From JACKBC01 sp041391125 (lineage in GTDB: Bacteria > Chloroflexota > Anaerolineae > Caldilineales > Caldilineaceae): a DNA stretch of 64,000 nt. Numbering within the stretch: the stretch's first letter is position 1; every line of letters starts with the position of its first letter. The position numbers and the translations under genes were made by a program. Positions 8,678 to 17,603 of the stretch are shown in pieces. The notes below the pieces were generated by a model. It ran no database searches, was not told where the DNA came from, and worked only from the letters and a program-made list of their open reading frames with translations. The stretch covers positions 1 through 64,000 of the forward strand of contig JAWKON010000043.1 in assembly GCA_041391125.1 (NCBI GenBank), read 5' to 3'.

Positions 8678-10234
8678 ATGGACCACACAGACTCAGCGCC
8701 ATTTGCCCATTCTGCATTATTTACAGACCGTCGACGGAGCCACGCCAACCGACGACCAGAGCATCTTCCGCGCCATCGGCGTCGAGCCGATCATCAACTG
8801 CCGCAGCACTGCGATTATTGGCGGGTCGGTGGAGCTGCCGGCGGTGCAAGCGGCCATCAAAGAAGCGGCGCGCCGACATTACTGTCGACGAATTAGCCGA
8901 GGGTGGGGCGGCGTGGCTGCACTCACCGGCGCCGAGTGGGGCATGATCCCATCGGGCTGCTTGACCGGCCTTAAGCATGTGACCGCGGCCTGCGTCACCG
9001 GCGGCAACCCGGAACTGCTCATCCGCATTCCGGATTTGACCGGCTTCGCCAAGACGCAGGTTATCATCCCGCGCTACTCCCGCAATGCGTACGACCATGC
9101 CGTGCGCAATATCGTGATCGAAATCGTTATGGTCGAAACGCCGGAGGAACTCGCCCAAGCCATCAACGCCAAAACGGCCATGATCTATCTGGTTTCAAAC
9201 ATAGGTCGCAGCCAGAGCCTTTCGCTGGAGAATATTGTAGCCATTGCCAAACCGGCGGGGATTCCGTTTTGATTGATGCAGCTGGCCGAAATCTGAACAT
9301 CCCCTGCCTTCACCTGGCGCAGGGTGCGGATGTGGTGGCCTATGGCGGCGGAAACGATCTGCGGGCCACAAGGTGCAGGGCTATTGTTGGGCAGAAAAAG
9401 ATATTCTCATGGCGGCCTGGCGAGCCCGGTTCACCCCACCACGGGCCGAACCGCGACAACAAAATCGGCGCGAGGAGATCATGGGTATGCTGGCCGCCGT
9501 GGAAATGTGGGTGACGCGTTTTGACCATGACGCCGAGTGGCAACGCTGGCTGGCCAAGCTCGACCATATTGCCCAACGTGGCGACCATTGCCGGCGGCGA
9601 CCACAGAAGTCGTGCCGCCTGCCAGTCTCTCAACCGCTCGCCAACGCTGGTGATCAGTGCAGGATCTGGCGGTGCTGCACATCACCGGCGAGCAGTCAAC
9701 CGAGGATTTTGCCCGCAATCGCCCGCGCATTGCCGTGGGCGGCCAGAATCTCGGCGATCGGACCGCCATCCGCATTACACCCAGCCAGATGCAGTCCGGT
9801 CATGGGCAGGTGGTTGCCGAGCGTATCTATGCGATACTCACGGCCCGCGCAGCCCGCAGTCTGCGGAATTGACGCCCGCCGCCCGTGGACATCAGCGGCC
9901 ATTGGGATCGCCATCGAATATTTCACAACCACCAGCCACCACCGGTTCTTTCTCCAACAGGAGGGCAACTGGATCACCGGCGCGCATCAAAGCGAATTGG
10001 CGCAGCAGCCCATTGTTGGCACGGTCGAGGGGGATCAGATCAAGTTGCGCAGCGAAATGCGCCGGCCCGGTGACGGCATCCTTCCTCTTTTCCGGCCACG
10101 CGACCGCAGATCGCATTGACGGTTCAATCTTTCTGGGCGAGTATTTAACGGCGAAATTCAGCGCCACGCGCACGCTCTATCAGCCTTTGGACAAACCCTT
10201 TGCCATTCCCGGCGGCCCACCGCTGGCCACGTAA
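8678..10234 (+). pseudogene. SelA-like PLP-dependent enzyme with C-terminal beta domain, multiply frameshifted
   Basis: The start is likely ATG 8678 after TGAGGAGA. Spliced frames give a fold-type I PLP enzyme of the SelA/glucosaminate ammonia-lyase type: IFRAIGVEPIINCRSTAIIG, WGMIPSGCLTGLKHVTAAC, IDAAGRN and GADVVAYGGG. Where the PLP Lys is expected (GGK), the sequence reads GGN (codon AAC near 9353). A C-terminal domain follows at about 9890-10230 (ISGHWD, FFLQQEGNWITGAHQSE, TVEGDQIKLRSEMRR, FLGEYLTAKFSATRT), resembling a lipocalin-like beta barrel. Several shifts are homopolymer-like (for example AAAAA for AAAA near 9400). It precedes an enolase-superfamily gene, suggesting sugar-acid breakdown. 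Confidence 0.65.
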
Positions 10235-10284
10235 ATTGCTAGAAATTGACTCAAGGGGATTTCATATAATTGACCCGTACGTCC

Positions 10285-10331
10285 GTCAAAACAAACCCGG
10301 AATCTTTTGGAGATTCCGGGTTTGTTTTGAC
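10285..10331. terminator. Strong intrinsic terminator hairpin, 21-bp perfect stem
   Basis: Arm 10285-10305 (GTCAAAACAAACCCGGAATC plus T) and arm 10311-10331 are exact complements around TTTGG. The stem carries A-rich and T-rich flanks (CAAAACAAA / TTTGTTTTG), so it can terminate in both directions. It separates the SelA-like and enolase-like remnants. Confidence 0.8.
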
Positions 10332-10488
10332 TCCATCATTTGAACTTGGCGACTTTGCGTGGTTCCATCTTCTCTTTGACCACTGCAAAGATGTTGAAAG
10401 TCGCGCAAAATTTGGTGGTGCTAATAGGCCAACGAATTAGCCCGCAAATCATCAACTCCTGAAACACAAACACCGATTGGAGAAACCC

Positions 10489-11640
10489 GTGAAAGATCAC
10501 CGACATGCACGTTCGCCATTGCCATTGTCGATCCGCCGCTGCTCAACGCAGCCGGGCTGCCGCGCCCCTATGCGTTGCGTATCATCATTGAACTGGTCAG
10601 CGACGACAATATCTACGGGCTGGGTGAGGTGCCCGGCGAAAGCTTGTAAAACTTTGCGCGCCCTAGAAGCCGCCCGCGACGTCGTTATTGGCAAAGACCC
10701 GTTCCAGCTCAACGCCATCAACCAGGCCATTGGCGAACGTTTTGGCGCAGAAGGGCGGCAGATTGCAAGGGAAAGCGCCGTGGATCAGCGCCGGCAGGTG
10801 CATGTGTTTAGCGCGCTGGAGGTGGCCTGTTTTGACCTGATGGGTAAAGCCACTGGCCGCCCTGTTGTCGATCTGCTGGGCGGGCGCGCCCGCGATCGCG
10901 TCGATTTTTCGGCCTATCTTTTTTATAAATATGAGGGCGCCGGCGGCGCATTGGTTGGCACCGTCCGCACGCCACCGGCTGAGCGCCATAAAAAGCGGCG
11001 CTGGATCCTGCCGGCGTGGTGGCGCAGGCCCAGGCCATGTGCGACGAGTTTGGCTTCAAGTCGATCAAGCTCAAAGGCGGCGCCATGCCGCCCGCCGAGG
11101 AGACGGCGGCCATGCTGGCCCTGCATGAAGCCTTTGGTCCGGGTGTGCCGCTGCGGCTGGACCCCAACGCCATCTGGTCGGTGGAAACAGCCATCGAGCA
11201 GGGGCGCAAGCTGGAAGGGATTCTCGAATATTATGAAGACCCGGTGCGCGGGCAGGAAAACATGGGCAAAGTGGGCCGCGCTCAACATTCCCTGGCGACC
11301 AATATGTGTACCACCGGCTTTGAGCATCTGCCCGGCGTGCAGCACGGCTCTGAAGATATTATCCTGAGCGACCACCATTTCTGGGGCGGCTTGCGCGCTT
11401 CGCTGGAATTGGCGGCCTTCTGCCGCGCCTTTGGCCGCGGCACTTCCATGCATTCCAACAGCCATGTAGGCATTTCGCTGGCCGCCCATGGCGCATCTGG
11501 CTAACCGCCACGCCCAATTGACACGCCTGCGACACCCATTACCCGTGGCAGTCGAAAAGGTGTGGTGAGTGACAACCTGTTCAGATGATGAAGGCGCTGG
11601 TCTGGACTTTCTCAATCAGGCAGGTCTGACGTCGAGCTGG
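10489..11640 (+). pseudogene. Glucarate-dehydratase-like enolase-superfamily protein, frameshifted
   Basis: The start is probably GTG 10489 after TTGGAG. Spliced frames give an enolase-superfamily sugar-acid dehydratase: YGLGEVPGES, FSALEVACFDLMGKATGR, SIKLKGGAMPPAEE (KxK), PLRLDPNAIWSVE (D metal ligand), YYEDPVRGQENM (E), SDHHFWGG (D), and MHSNSHVGISLA with the catalytic His. This order fits D-glucarate dehydratase relatives, which dehydrate glucarate to a keto-deoxy acid. At least four shifts are needed: an extra A at about 10494, near 10970, near 11285, and near 11500 (ISLAAMAHL), after which the tail is degraded. The family call is firm, the substrate is inference, and the end coordinate is approximate. 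Confidence 0.7.
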
Positions 11641-12145
11641 TGTTGCCAGAAGAGCGCGATTTGCGATCGATGTATTACCCTGCGGCGCTGACCAGAAAGC
11701 CGGAACGATGATTGAAATGCAAGAGATTTATACGGCTGATTAACAGGCGGCGTTGGTAAAGGAGGGTTACACAATATTACAATCCCGAATGAAAGCTAAT
11801 GGGTATGGTTGTCCTGGAACAGTTTGGCGATGGCGTTCTTCTCTTACTGCCTTTTCAGCTGGCAGGTCAGTGCATGAAACGACCGGGCGCCATGCCGACA
11901 TGCCGGCAATCAACCGGCTGCAAGCCACGATCATGTAGCCAGTGCTGATGATTAACGCACAACGCACCATTTAGGCAGAACAAAATATGCCAAACCGTAC
12001 CCAAGCCTGCGGCGCTGGGCGATCGATACCAACGGGCGCTGACGTGAAAACTGCGCGTGGCGATGCGCTGGCAGATCTGCGTCGGTGATCTGGATCCGTT
12101 TATTCGCTTTGTGCTGGGTGAACAATCATTTATAAAGCCACGGCC
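11641..12145. other. Gene-free, degraded stretch
   Basis: About 500 bases with no convincing gene. Short open segments exist (a small frame at 11753-11938 and patches such as LADLRR and DPFIRFVLGEQ near 12070-12130), but none extends or matches a family I recognise. It probably holds the remains of a gene end and the lost N-terminal part of the next protein. Confidence 0.5.
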
Positions 12146-14026
12146 GTGCCATTTATGCAGCGTCAGGAAGCCTGGCTCTACCCCATGATGGGGATGACGG
12201 CCAACAGCGAAAACAATGATTTTGGCGAAAGCACCAACCAGCAGCAGATCAACGTGGTCAATTCAGCCCATGAACTGGCGGCGGGTCTCAGCGGCATTGT
12301 GACCACACACACGCGCCCGTCGCTCTTTCACTGGGGCGTGCCCAACGACAACGCCATCAAGATCGCCAATATGAGCGGGTCGGCTAATCGCTACGCCATT
12401 TTTGCCTACGAAGCGGGTGCGCAAATGGTGGGGCGCACAGCGCCGGCGCGGCGCGTGGGCTTTCACCTGGCTGATGGCAACATGAGCCAAAGCGGCGAAA
12501 AGCTCTTCGATGCCGCCGTGGATTGGGCGCTGGGTTGCAGCACGCCCGTACAGCAATATAGCCTCACCATTACGGTGGAGGGCCAGGGGCAGGTGCTCCG
12601 CATTCCCGACCAGGCGACCTATGCGGCGGGGACAAAAGTGTTTCTCGTGGCTGCCCAAGCCGCCGGCTGGACATTTGAGCGCTGGGCCGGGGATCGCAGC
12701 GGCGCCGACAATCCGCTGGAAATCGACATGGACCGCGATCTGGCGATTACGGCCATCTTTACATCCAATACGCCGGAGGCCACTGCCACAAATACGCCCA
12801 TTACGCCGGTGCCAACCGAGACGCCCACAACGACTGCTACGCCCACATCCACATCTGCTGCGCCGCCAACCGCCACGCACACGGCCACAATGCCGCCGGA
12901 CCCCACGGCCACTGCTACGCCCACGCCCACCCAGACGGTCGCGCCCACCAACACGCCCACCAACACGCCCACGCCATCGCCCACGCCATCGCCAACCTAT
13001 GATGGTTCGTCGCCGCTGTTGGTCGCGCAGATGAGCGACCAGCTTTTGGAGGATGCCGATCAAGATGGTGTTTCTAGCCCGGGTGATACCATTGGCTATG
13101 TGGTGACCATTGAAAATGTGGGCAGCCAGCGGGCGCGCGATGTGCAATTTACGGTTGCCACCGATCCCAACACCACGCTGATTGAAGATTCCATCTCGAC
13201 CTCTCAAGGCATCGCTATCAGCAACGCCAACCCGAACGGCGGCTCGCAAATTGTGGTCACGATTGCGCAGATTGCGGGCAATGGCGGCCAGGCCGTCATC
13301 CAATACGCGGTGCGGGTCAACAATCCGCTGGGCAGCGCCGCCGATGAGATCGGCAGCCAAGGCGCCGTTTCCAGCGCTAACGCTGCCGGCACCGTCACCG
13401 ATGATCCGGACGCGGCGGGCAATACCGACCCCACGCTGACGCCCATTACGGTTACGCCCCGACTGCGCATCACCAAAACCGACCTGCTGCTGGTCGACGC
13501 CGACGTTGATGGGCAAGTCTCCAGCGGCGACACGCTGATCTACGTGCTGCAAATCTATAATGACGGCAACGCACCGGCGCTTGACATTCGCCTGGAGGAC
13601 ACGCCCGATACCAATACCACCCTGATTCCAGGGCTGGTGGAGGCGGGTGCAGCCCATGTCATAATCGGCAACGCGGCGGCAGATCGACGCGTGGTGGTTG
13701 AGCTGGATGCACTGGCCGGCGGCGGGGCGGCCATGACGGTGAGCTTCGCCGTGGTGGTCAACGCTGACATTGGCAACGTTGTGCTGCGCAACCAGGCCGC
13801 CGCCACATTCCACGATATTGTGGGCGGCACCGGCGGCCCGCTAGTCATGATTTCAGACGACCCCGACACCCCCATAGACACCGACGCCACGCTGACCAAT
13901 GTAAATGTGACGGAGGCGCGGCTGAATTGGCTTTATTTACCGTTGATTGAAAAGGAGTCGAGGAGTGGAGGAGTAGGAGACAGGCCCTACTCCTCTACTC
14001 CTCTACTCCCTCTACTCCTCCACTAA
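12146..14026 (+). CDS. Cell-surface protein with InlB_B-like and DUF11-like repeats, N-terminally truncated
   Basis: 626 residues. Residues 1-130 are the end of a domain (WGVPNDNAIKIANMSG, APARRVGFHLADGN, LFDAAVDWALGC) whose start is missing; no signal peptide is present, and the open frame continues a few codons upstream (KATAVP) before breaking. Residues about 137-210 form a bacterial repeat (InlB_B-like; LTITVEGQGQVL, GWTFERWAGD). A Thr/Pro-rich linker spans about 212-288. Two DUF11-like repeats follow (about 290-440 and 445-595), each with DxDxDG-type calcium-like loops (EDADQDGVSSPGD, DADVDGQVSSGD). It ends LNWLYLPLIEKE, then a tail encoded by a CTC/GAG repeat. Probably exported in its original form; now likely an orphan fragment. 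Confidence 0.75.
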   Translation: MPFMQRQEAWLYPMMGMTANSENNDFGESTNQQQINVVNSAHELAAGLSGIVTTHTRPSLFHWGVPNDNAIKIANMSGSANRYAIFAYEAGAQMVGRTAPARRVGFHLADGNMSQSGEKLFDAAVDWALGCSTPVQQYSLTITVEGQGQVLRIPDQATYAAGTKVFLVAAQAAGWTFERWAGDRSGADNPLEIDMDRDLAITAIFTSNTPEATATNTPITPVPTETPTTTATPTSTSAAPPTATHTATMPPDPTATATPTPTQTVAPTNTPTNTPTPSPTPSPTYDGSSPLLVAQMSDQLLEDADQDGVSSPGDTIGYVVTIENVGSQRARDVQFTVATDPNTTLIEDSISTSQGIAISNANPNGGSQIVVTIAQIAGNGGQAVIQYAVRVNNPLGSAADEIGSQGAVSSANAAGTVTDDPDAAGNTDPTLTPITVTPRLRITKTDLLLVDADVDGQVSSGDTLIYVLQIYNDGNAPALDIRLEDTPDTNTTLIPGLVEAGAAHVIIGNAAADRRVVVELDALAGGGAAMTVSFAVVVNADIGNVVLRNQAAATFHDIVGGTGGPLVMISDDPDTPIDTDATLTNVNVTEARLNWLYLPLIEKESRSGGVGDRPYSSTPLLPLLLH

Positions 14027-14031
14027 ACTTC
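13956..14031. repeat. GAG/CTC quasi-palindrome overlapping the surface-protein 3' end
   Basis: GGAGTCGAGGAGTGGAGGAG on the left faces ACTCCTCTACTCCTCTACTC on the right. It encodes the last 20 or so residues of the preceding surface protein after the LPLI tail, so the natural stop was probably lost to this repeat. Confidence 0.7.
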
Positions 14032-14033
14032 CC

Positions 14034-14484
14034 ATGACGCGCAGAAACAACTCCCTCATCGGCGGCTACTTTGGCATCGGCATCTATCAGGTCAAGTACG
14101 CCGAAAATGTAGGGCTGTTGTGGCGCAGCGCATATCAGTTGGGCGCCAGTTTTGTGTTTACCATTGGCAGCGTTACAAGCCGCAGGCCGGCGATGTCTTC
14201 AACACCTGGCAGCACATTCCGCTCTTTACCTACGCCACGCTGGCCGACTTTTTAGCCGCCAGCTTATGACTGTCCGCTGGTGCCGTTGAAGAAAACGGCC
14301 AGTCGCTCGTCGACTTTCAGCACCCCACGCGCCATCTATCTCCTGGGCTCCGAAGACAACGGCACTCCCCGCATCGATCCTCCAACAGTGCCGCTTCCAC
14401 ATCACCATCCCTGCCCTCCACGCCGCCAGCTATAACGTGGCCCAGGCCGGTGCGCTGGTGATGTATGACCGGATGTTTAAATGA
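14034..14484 (+). pseudogene. SpoU/TrmH-like RNA methyltransferase, frameshifted
   Basis: Begins MTRRNNSLIGGYFGIGIYQV and continues YAENVGLLWRSAYQLGASFV, a typical SpoU-type N-terminus (NVG-WRSA). Keeping the match then needs several frame changes: RYKPQAGDVFNTWQHIPLF from about 14172, YDCPLV near 14269, IYLLGSEDNGTP near 14334, and a good C-terminus (YNVAQAGALVMYDRMFK) ending TGA 14482-14484. The knot-forming end (SEDNG, then N-A-G-A-L) fits 2'-O-methyltransferases acting on RNA. At least three indels are needed. Confidence 0.65.
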
Positions 14485-14573
14485 AAGGAGAAAGGGAGAA
14501 GGGGAGAAAGGGGATAGGGGAGCAAATCCCTTCCCTTTCCCCCTTTCTCCCTCTCCTTCCTCCTGCCCATTCT
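14484..14573. repeat. GA/CT-rich quasi-palindrome
   Basis: GAAAGGAGAAAGGGAGAAGG on the left faces CCTTTCCCCCTTTCTCCCTC on the right. It lies between the SpoU-like remnant and the ABC exporter, and the same GA-rich motif occurs inside the exporter at 15750-15814. Confidence 0.7.
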
Positions 14574-14645
14574 TCCGGTGCGCTCGTCGCCCGCCTGTGG
14601 TATGCTGTGATAAACATCATCTTTGATCACAGAAAGGACTCCTAC

Positions 14646-16580
14646 ATGCATTCTTCCGGTTGGTGGCGCTATATTTCGTATGATGAATCCAAGGGCAAGG
14701 CGCAGATTGATCGCGTGCTGTTGCGGCGCGCCTTTGGCTATGCGCGGCCGCATCTGGCGGCGGTGGCGATTGTATTGGTGACGATTGTGGCCAATTCGCT
14801 GCTGGAGCTGTTGCCGCCGCTGCTCTATCGCGAGCTAATCGACCACGTGCTGCCCGAACGCAACATGACGCGGCTCAACTGGCTGGCGCTGGGGCTGCTG
14901 GCCATCCCGCTGGCCACGGGGCTGATCAGCGTGGTGAATCGCTATTACAGTTCGCGCGCCGGTGAAGGCATTATTCACGATCTGCGCCAGCAGATGTATG
15001 GCCATTTGCAGGCCATGTCGCTGCGCTTTTTCACCGAGACCAAAGCGGGTGAAATCTACTCGCGGCTCAACAACGACGTGGTGGGCGCCCAAAACGCCAT
15101 TACCGGCACCATTCCCAACATTCTCACCAATTCGGTCACGCTCATCTCCACGCTGGCGGTGATGATCTCCATTGAGTGGCGGCTGGCGGTGCTGGCGGTG
15201 ATCGTGCTGCCGCTCTTTTTGCTGCCGGCGCGCCGCGTGGCGCTGATCCTGCGCAGCATCCGCCGCGAGGCCATGGAGCATCAATCGGCCATGAGCAACA
15301 GCATTAGCGAAACGCTGACCATCAATGGCGCGCTGCTGGTGAAGACCTTTGGCCAGCAGCAGCAGGAGTTGAACCGTTTTGGCCAGGCCAACGCGGCGGT
15401 GCGCGATATTGGCGTGCGGCGGGCGCAGGTGGGTCAATGGTTCTTTTTGGGATTGGGCAGCGCCGGCGCCATCGGGACGGCGCTGATTTATTGGGCGGGC
15501 GGCTATCTGGTGCTGCAAGAGACGATCAGCGTGGGCACCATTGTGGCCTTTGTGGCCTATCTGTCGCGGCTCTACGGCCCCATCTCGGCGCTGACCAACG
15601 TGCAGGTCGAGTTTGCCACCTCTATGGTCAGCTTTGAACGCGTTTTTGAATGGCTGGATCTGCCGCTGGAAATTACGGATAAGCCGGGCGCGATTGAGTT
15701 AAAGAAGGTGCAGGGGCGCGTGCGGTTTGAGGGGGTTTCGTTTCGCTATGGCGGTGGAGGAGAAGGGGAGAAGGGGGGAAAGGGAGAAGGGGAAAGTAGA
15801 GGAGTAGAGGAAACTGGGGCGGAGCCGGTGCGGGAGCGGTTGTGGGCGTTGGAGGGGGTGGATTTTGAGATGGCGCCGGGGGAATTGGTGGCGTTGGTGG
15901 GGCCGAGTGGGGCGGGCAAGACGACGATTACTTATTTGCTGCCGCGGCTCTATGATCCGACGAGTGGGCGCATTTTGCTGGATGGGAGCGACCTGCGCGA
16001 TGTGACGCTGGAATCGCTGGCGCAGCAGATCGGCATGGTGACGCAGGAGACGTACCTGTTCCACGACACCATCCGCGCCAATCTGATCTATGCCCGCCCC
16101 GACGCCAGCCAGGATGAACTGGATGCCGCCTGCCGCGCCGCCAACATTGCGGATATGATCGCCCGCTTGCCCGAGGGGTACGACACGGTGGTGGGCGAGC
16201 GCGGCTACCGGCTGAGCGGCGGCGAAAAGCAGCGGCTGGCCATTGCGCGCGTCATCCTCAAAGACCCGCAGATCCTGATTTTGGACGAAGCCACGTCGCA
16301 CCTCGATTCGCAGAGCGAGGCGCTGATCCAAGCCGCGCTGGAACCGCTCATGCAGGGGCGCACCAGCCTGGTCATCGCGCACCGGCTCTCCACCATTTTG
16401 GCTGCCGACAAAATTCTGGTGCTGGACCAGGGGCGGCTGGTGGAACAGGGCACGCACGCTGAATTGCTGGCGCACGGCGGGCTGTATGCGCATTTGTATG
16501 AAACGCAGTTTGCGATTGAAACCGCGGCTAAGGGCGAACTGGAAAACAGAGAGTTGGTTTTACAAGAGGCGGCGGATTGA
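14646..16580 (+). CDS. ABC exporter (membrane domain fused to ATPase)
   Basis: From ATG 14646 (after AAAGGA) the protein has about 644 residues. Residues 30-330 carry six membrane helices (for example AAVAIVLVTIVANSLLELLP and SVGTIVAFVAYLSRLYGP). The ATPase has Walker A GPSGAGKTT, signature LSGGEKQRLAIAR, Walker B ILILDEATSHLD and H-loop VIAHRLS. It forms a dimeric type IV exporter; substrate unknown. Odd: after the A-loop (FRYG, about residue 368) lies an inserted low-complexity segment rich in Gly, Glu and Lys (GGGEGEKGGKGEGESRG), encoded by the purine-rich repeat found between genes. It sits in a surface loop before WALEGVDFEM, so function may survive. Confidence 0.9.
   Translation: MHSSGWWRYISYDESKGKAQIDRVLLRRAFGYARPHLAAVAIVLVTIVANSLLELLPPLLYRELIDHVLPERNMTRLNWLALGLLAIPLATGLISVVNRYYSSRAGEGIIHDLRQQMYGHLQAMSLRFFTETKAGEIYSRLNNDVVGAQNAITGTIPNILTNSVTLISTLAVMISIEWRLAVLAVIVLPLFLLPARRVALILRSIRREAMEHQSAMSNSISETLTINGALLVKTFGQQQQELNRFGQANAAVRDIGVRRAQVGQWFFLGLGSAGAIGTALIYWAGGYLVLQETISVGTIVAFVAYLSRLYGPISALTNVQVEFATSMVSFERVFEWLDLPLEITDKPGAIELKKVQGRVRFEGVSFRYGGGGEGEKGGKGEGESRGVEETGAEPVRERLWALEGVDFEMAPGELVALVGPSGAGKTTITYLLPRLYDPTSGRILLDGSDLRDVTLESLAQQIGMVTQETYLFHDTIRANLIYARPDASQDELDAACRAANIADMIARLPEGYDTVVGERGYRLSGGEKQRLAIARVILKDPQILILDEATSHLDSQSEALIQAALEPLMQGRTSLVIAHRLSTILAADKILVLDQGRLVEQGTHAELLAHGGLYAHLYETQFAIETAAKGELENRELVLQEAAD
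15750..15814 (+). repeat. Purine-rich intergenic-type repeat inserted inside the ABC exporter
   Basis: A 65-bp all-purine-biased stretch (AGGAGAAGGGGAGAAGG then AAAGTAGAGGAGTAGAGG) matches the left arms of the hairpins at 14484 and 48183. It keeps the reading frame open and adds about 22 residues. Confidence 0.65.
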
Positions 16581-16670
16581 GGTAACATTACTACTTATCT
16601 GTTTTGTGGTTGTTGCAGAATACTACAACAGATTCAGAAAGAAACAGATGACACATCTCGAGGAGTGGTT

Positions 16671-17234
16671 ATGGCGATGCAATTGCCACACAAACTATTT
16701 ACAGTTGACGATCTGGATCAGATGTTGGAAAGTGGCGTGTTGACTGAAAATGACAACGTTGAATTACTGGATGGAGAGTTGGTGACAATGAGCCCTGTGG
16801 GAAGCCGACATGTAGCGTGTGTCAGCCGTCTAAATCAGAGCATATCCCGTATCGTCGGCGATGAAGCTATTGTCAGTGTCCAAAATCCGATTCGGATTAG
16901 ACCGAATTCACAACCGGAACCTGACCTTGCTATATTGCGTCCACGCGACGATTTTTACGCGGATGCACTTCCTGAATCCATAGATGTACTCTTGCTTATC
17001 GAAGTTTCCGACTCTTCCCTCGATTACGACAAAGAGATCAAGCTAGGCATTTACGGACGCGGCGGCGTGCCCGAAGTGTGGATTGTCAACTTGCAAGATG
17101 AGCAAGTTGACAGCTATCGCGGTCCCTTCAACGGCGGCTATCGCCTGCGCGAGCGCTTGCTGCTGGGCGAAAAAATCAAAGCCGAACTGCTGCCCGAACT
17201 TGAAGTAAACATTTCACAAATCTTTGGCAAATAG
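16671..17234 (+). CDS. Uma2-family (DUF820) PD-(D/E)XK endonuclease-like protein
   Basis: Start ATG 16671 follows CGAGGAG with good spacing; a GTG six bases upstream is possible. 187 residues with the Uma2 order: N-terminal TVDDLDQML, NVELLDGELVTMSPVGSRH (ELLDGE), PEPDLAILRP (conserved D), VLLLIEVSDSSLDYDKEIKL (IEVSDSSL, the E-x-S variant of ExK) and IYGRGGVPEVWIVN. These are small putative nucleases found in large paralogous sets in Chloroflexota and cyanobacteria; their role is not established. It is intact. Confidence 0.85.
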   Translation: MAMQLPHKLFTVDDLDQMLESGVLTENDNVELLDGELVTMSPVGSRHVACVSRLNQSISRIVGDEAIVSVQNPIRIRPNSQPEPDLAILRPRDDFYADALPESIDVLLLIEVSDSSLDYDKEIKLGIYGRGGVPEVWIVNLQDEQVDSYRGPFNGGYRLRERLLLGEKIKAELLPELEVNISQIFGK

Positions 17235-17603
17235 ATCAATTTTCTTCAAGAGCAAGATGAATATGGATCAACAGATTACACAGATTTCAAAGATTAGAAT
17301 CAAGAATCAGAAATCGTAACTATTCAGGCGTTCCCTGAGCTTGTCGAAGGGGACCCGGCCTTCGACAAGCTCAGGCCTCGAGCGGCTGAATAGTTGCCAG
17401 AAATCTTTAAAATCTGTATTGGTCAACGAGATGATAAAATCACGCAAAGCCGCCAAGCCCGCAAAGATTCTCTTCAACTTTGCGTCTTTGCGCCTCTGCG
17501 TGAGCCAATTCGTTGCACGATGTCGCTGACCAGTACAGAAATCTTTAAAATCTGTGTAATCTGTTGATCAAAATATCTCTTCAAAATAGAAACGAGGCAT
17601 CTT
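17235..17603. repeat. Intergenic block of nested quasi-palindromes
   Basis: About 370 bases without a gene. Outer arms GATCAACAGATTACACAGAT.. (17266-17287) and their 22-bp perfect complement (17548-17569) enclose two more palindromes: CCTGAGCTTGTCGAAGG / CCTTCGACAAGCTCAGG (17330-17375) and CACGCAAAGCCGCCAAG... / ...CTTTGCGCCTCTGCGTGA (17443-17503). The direct repeat AGAAATCTTTAAAATCTGT occurs at about 17399 and 17537. Confidence 0.75.

Noticed and set aside
12770..13000. ACGCCCAC-type repeats as a possible repeat array or origin
   Set aside because: They encode the Thr/Pro linker of the surface protein; codon variation shows protein-level selection, not a DNA array.
12263..13813. 516-codon open frame on the minus strand
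   Set aside because: It lies fully opposite the surface-protein gene, has repetitive Arg/Gly content and no family pattern; it is a reading shadow of the Thr/Pro-rich DNA.
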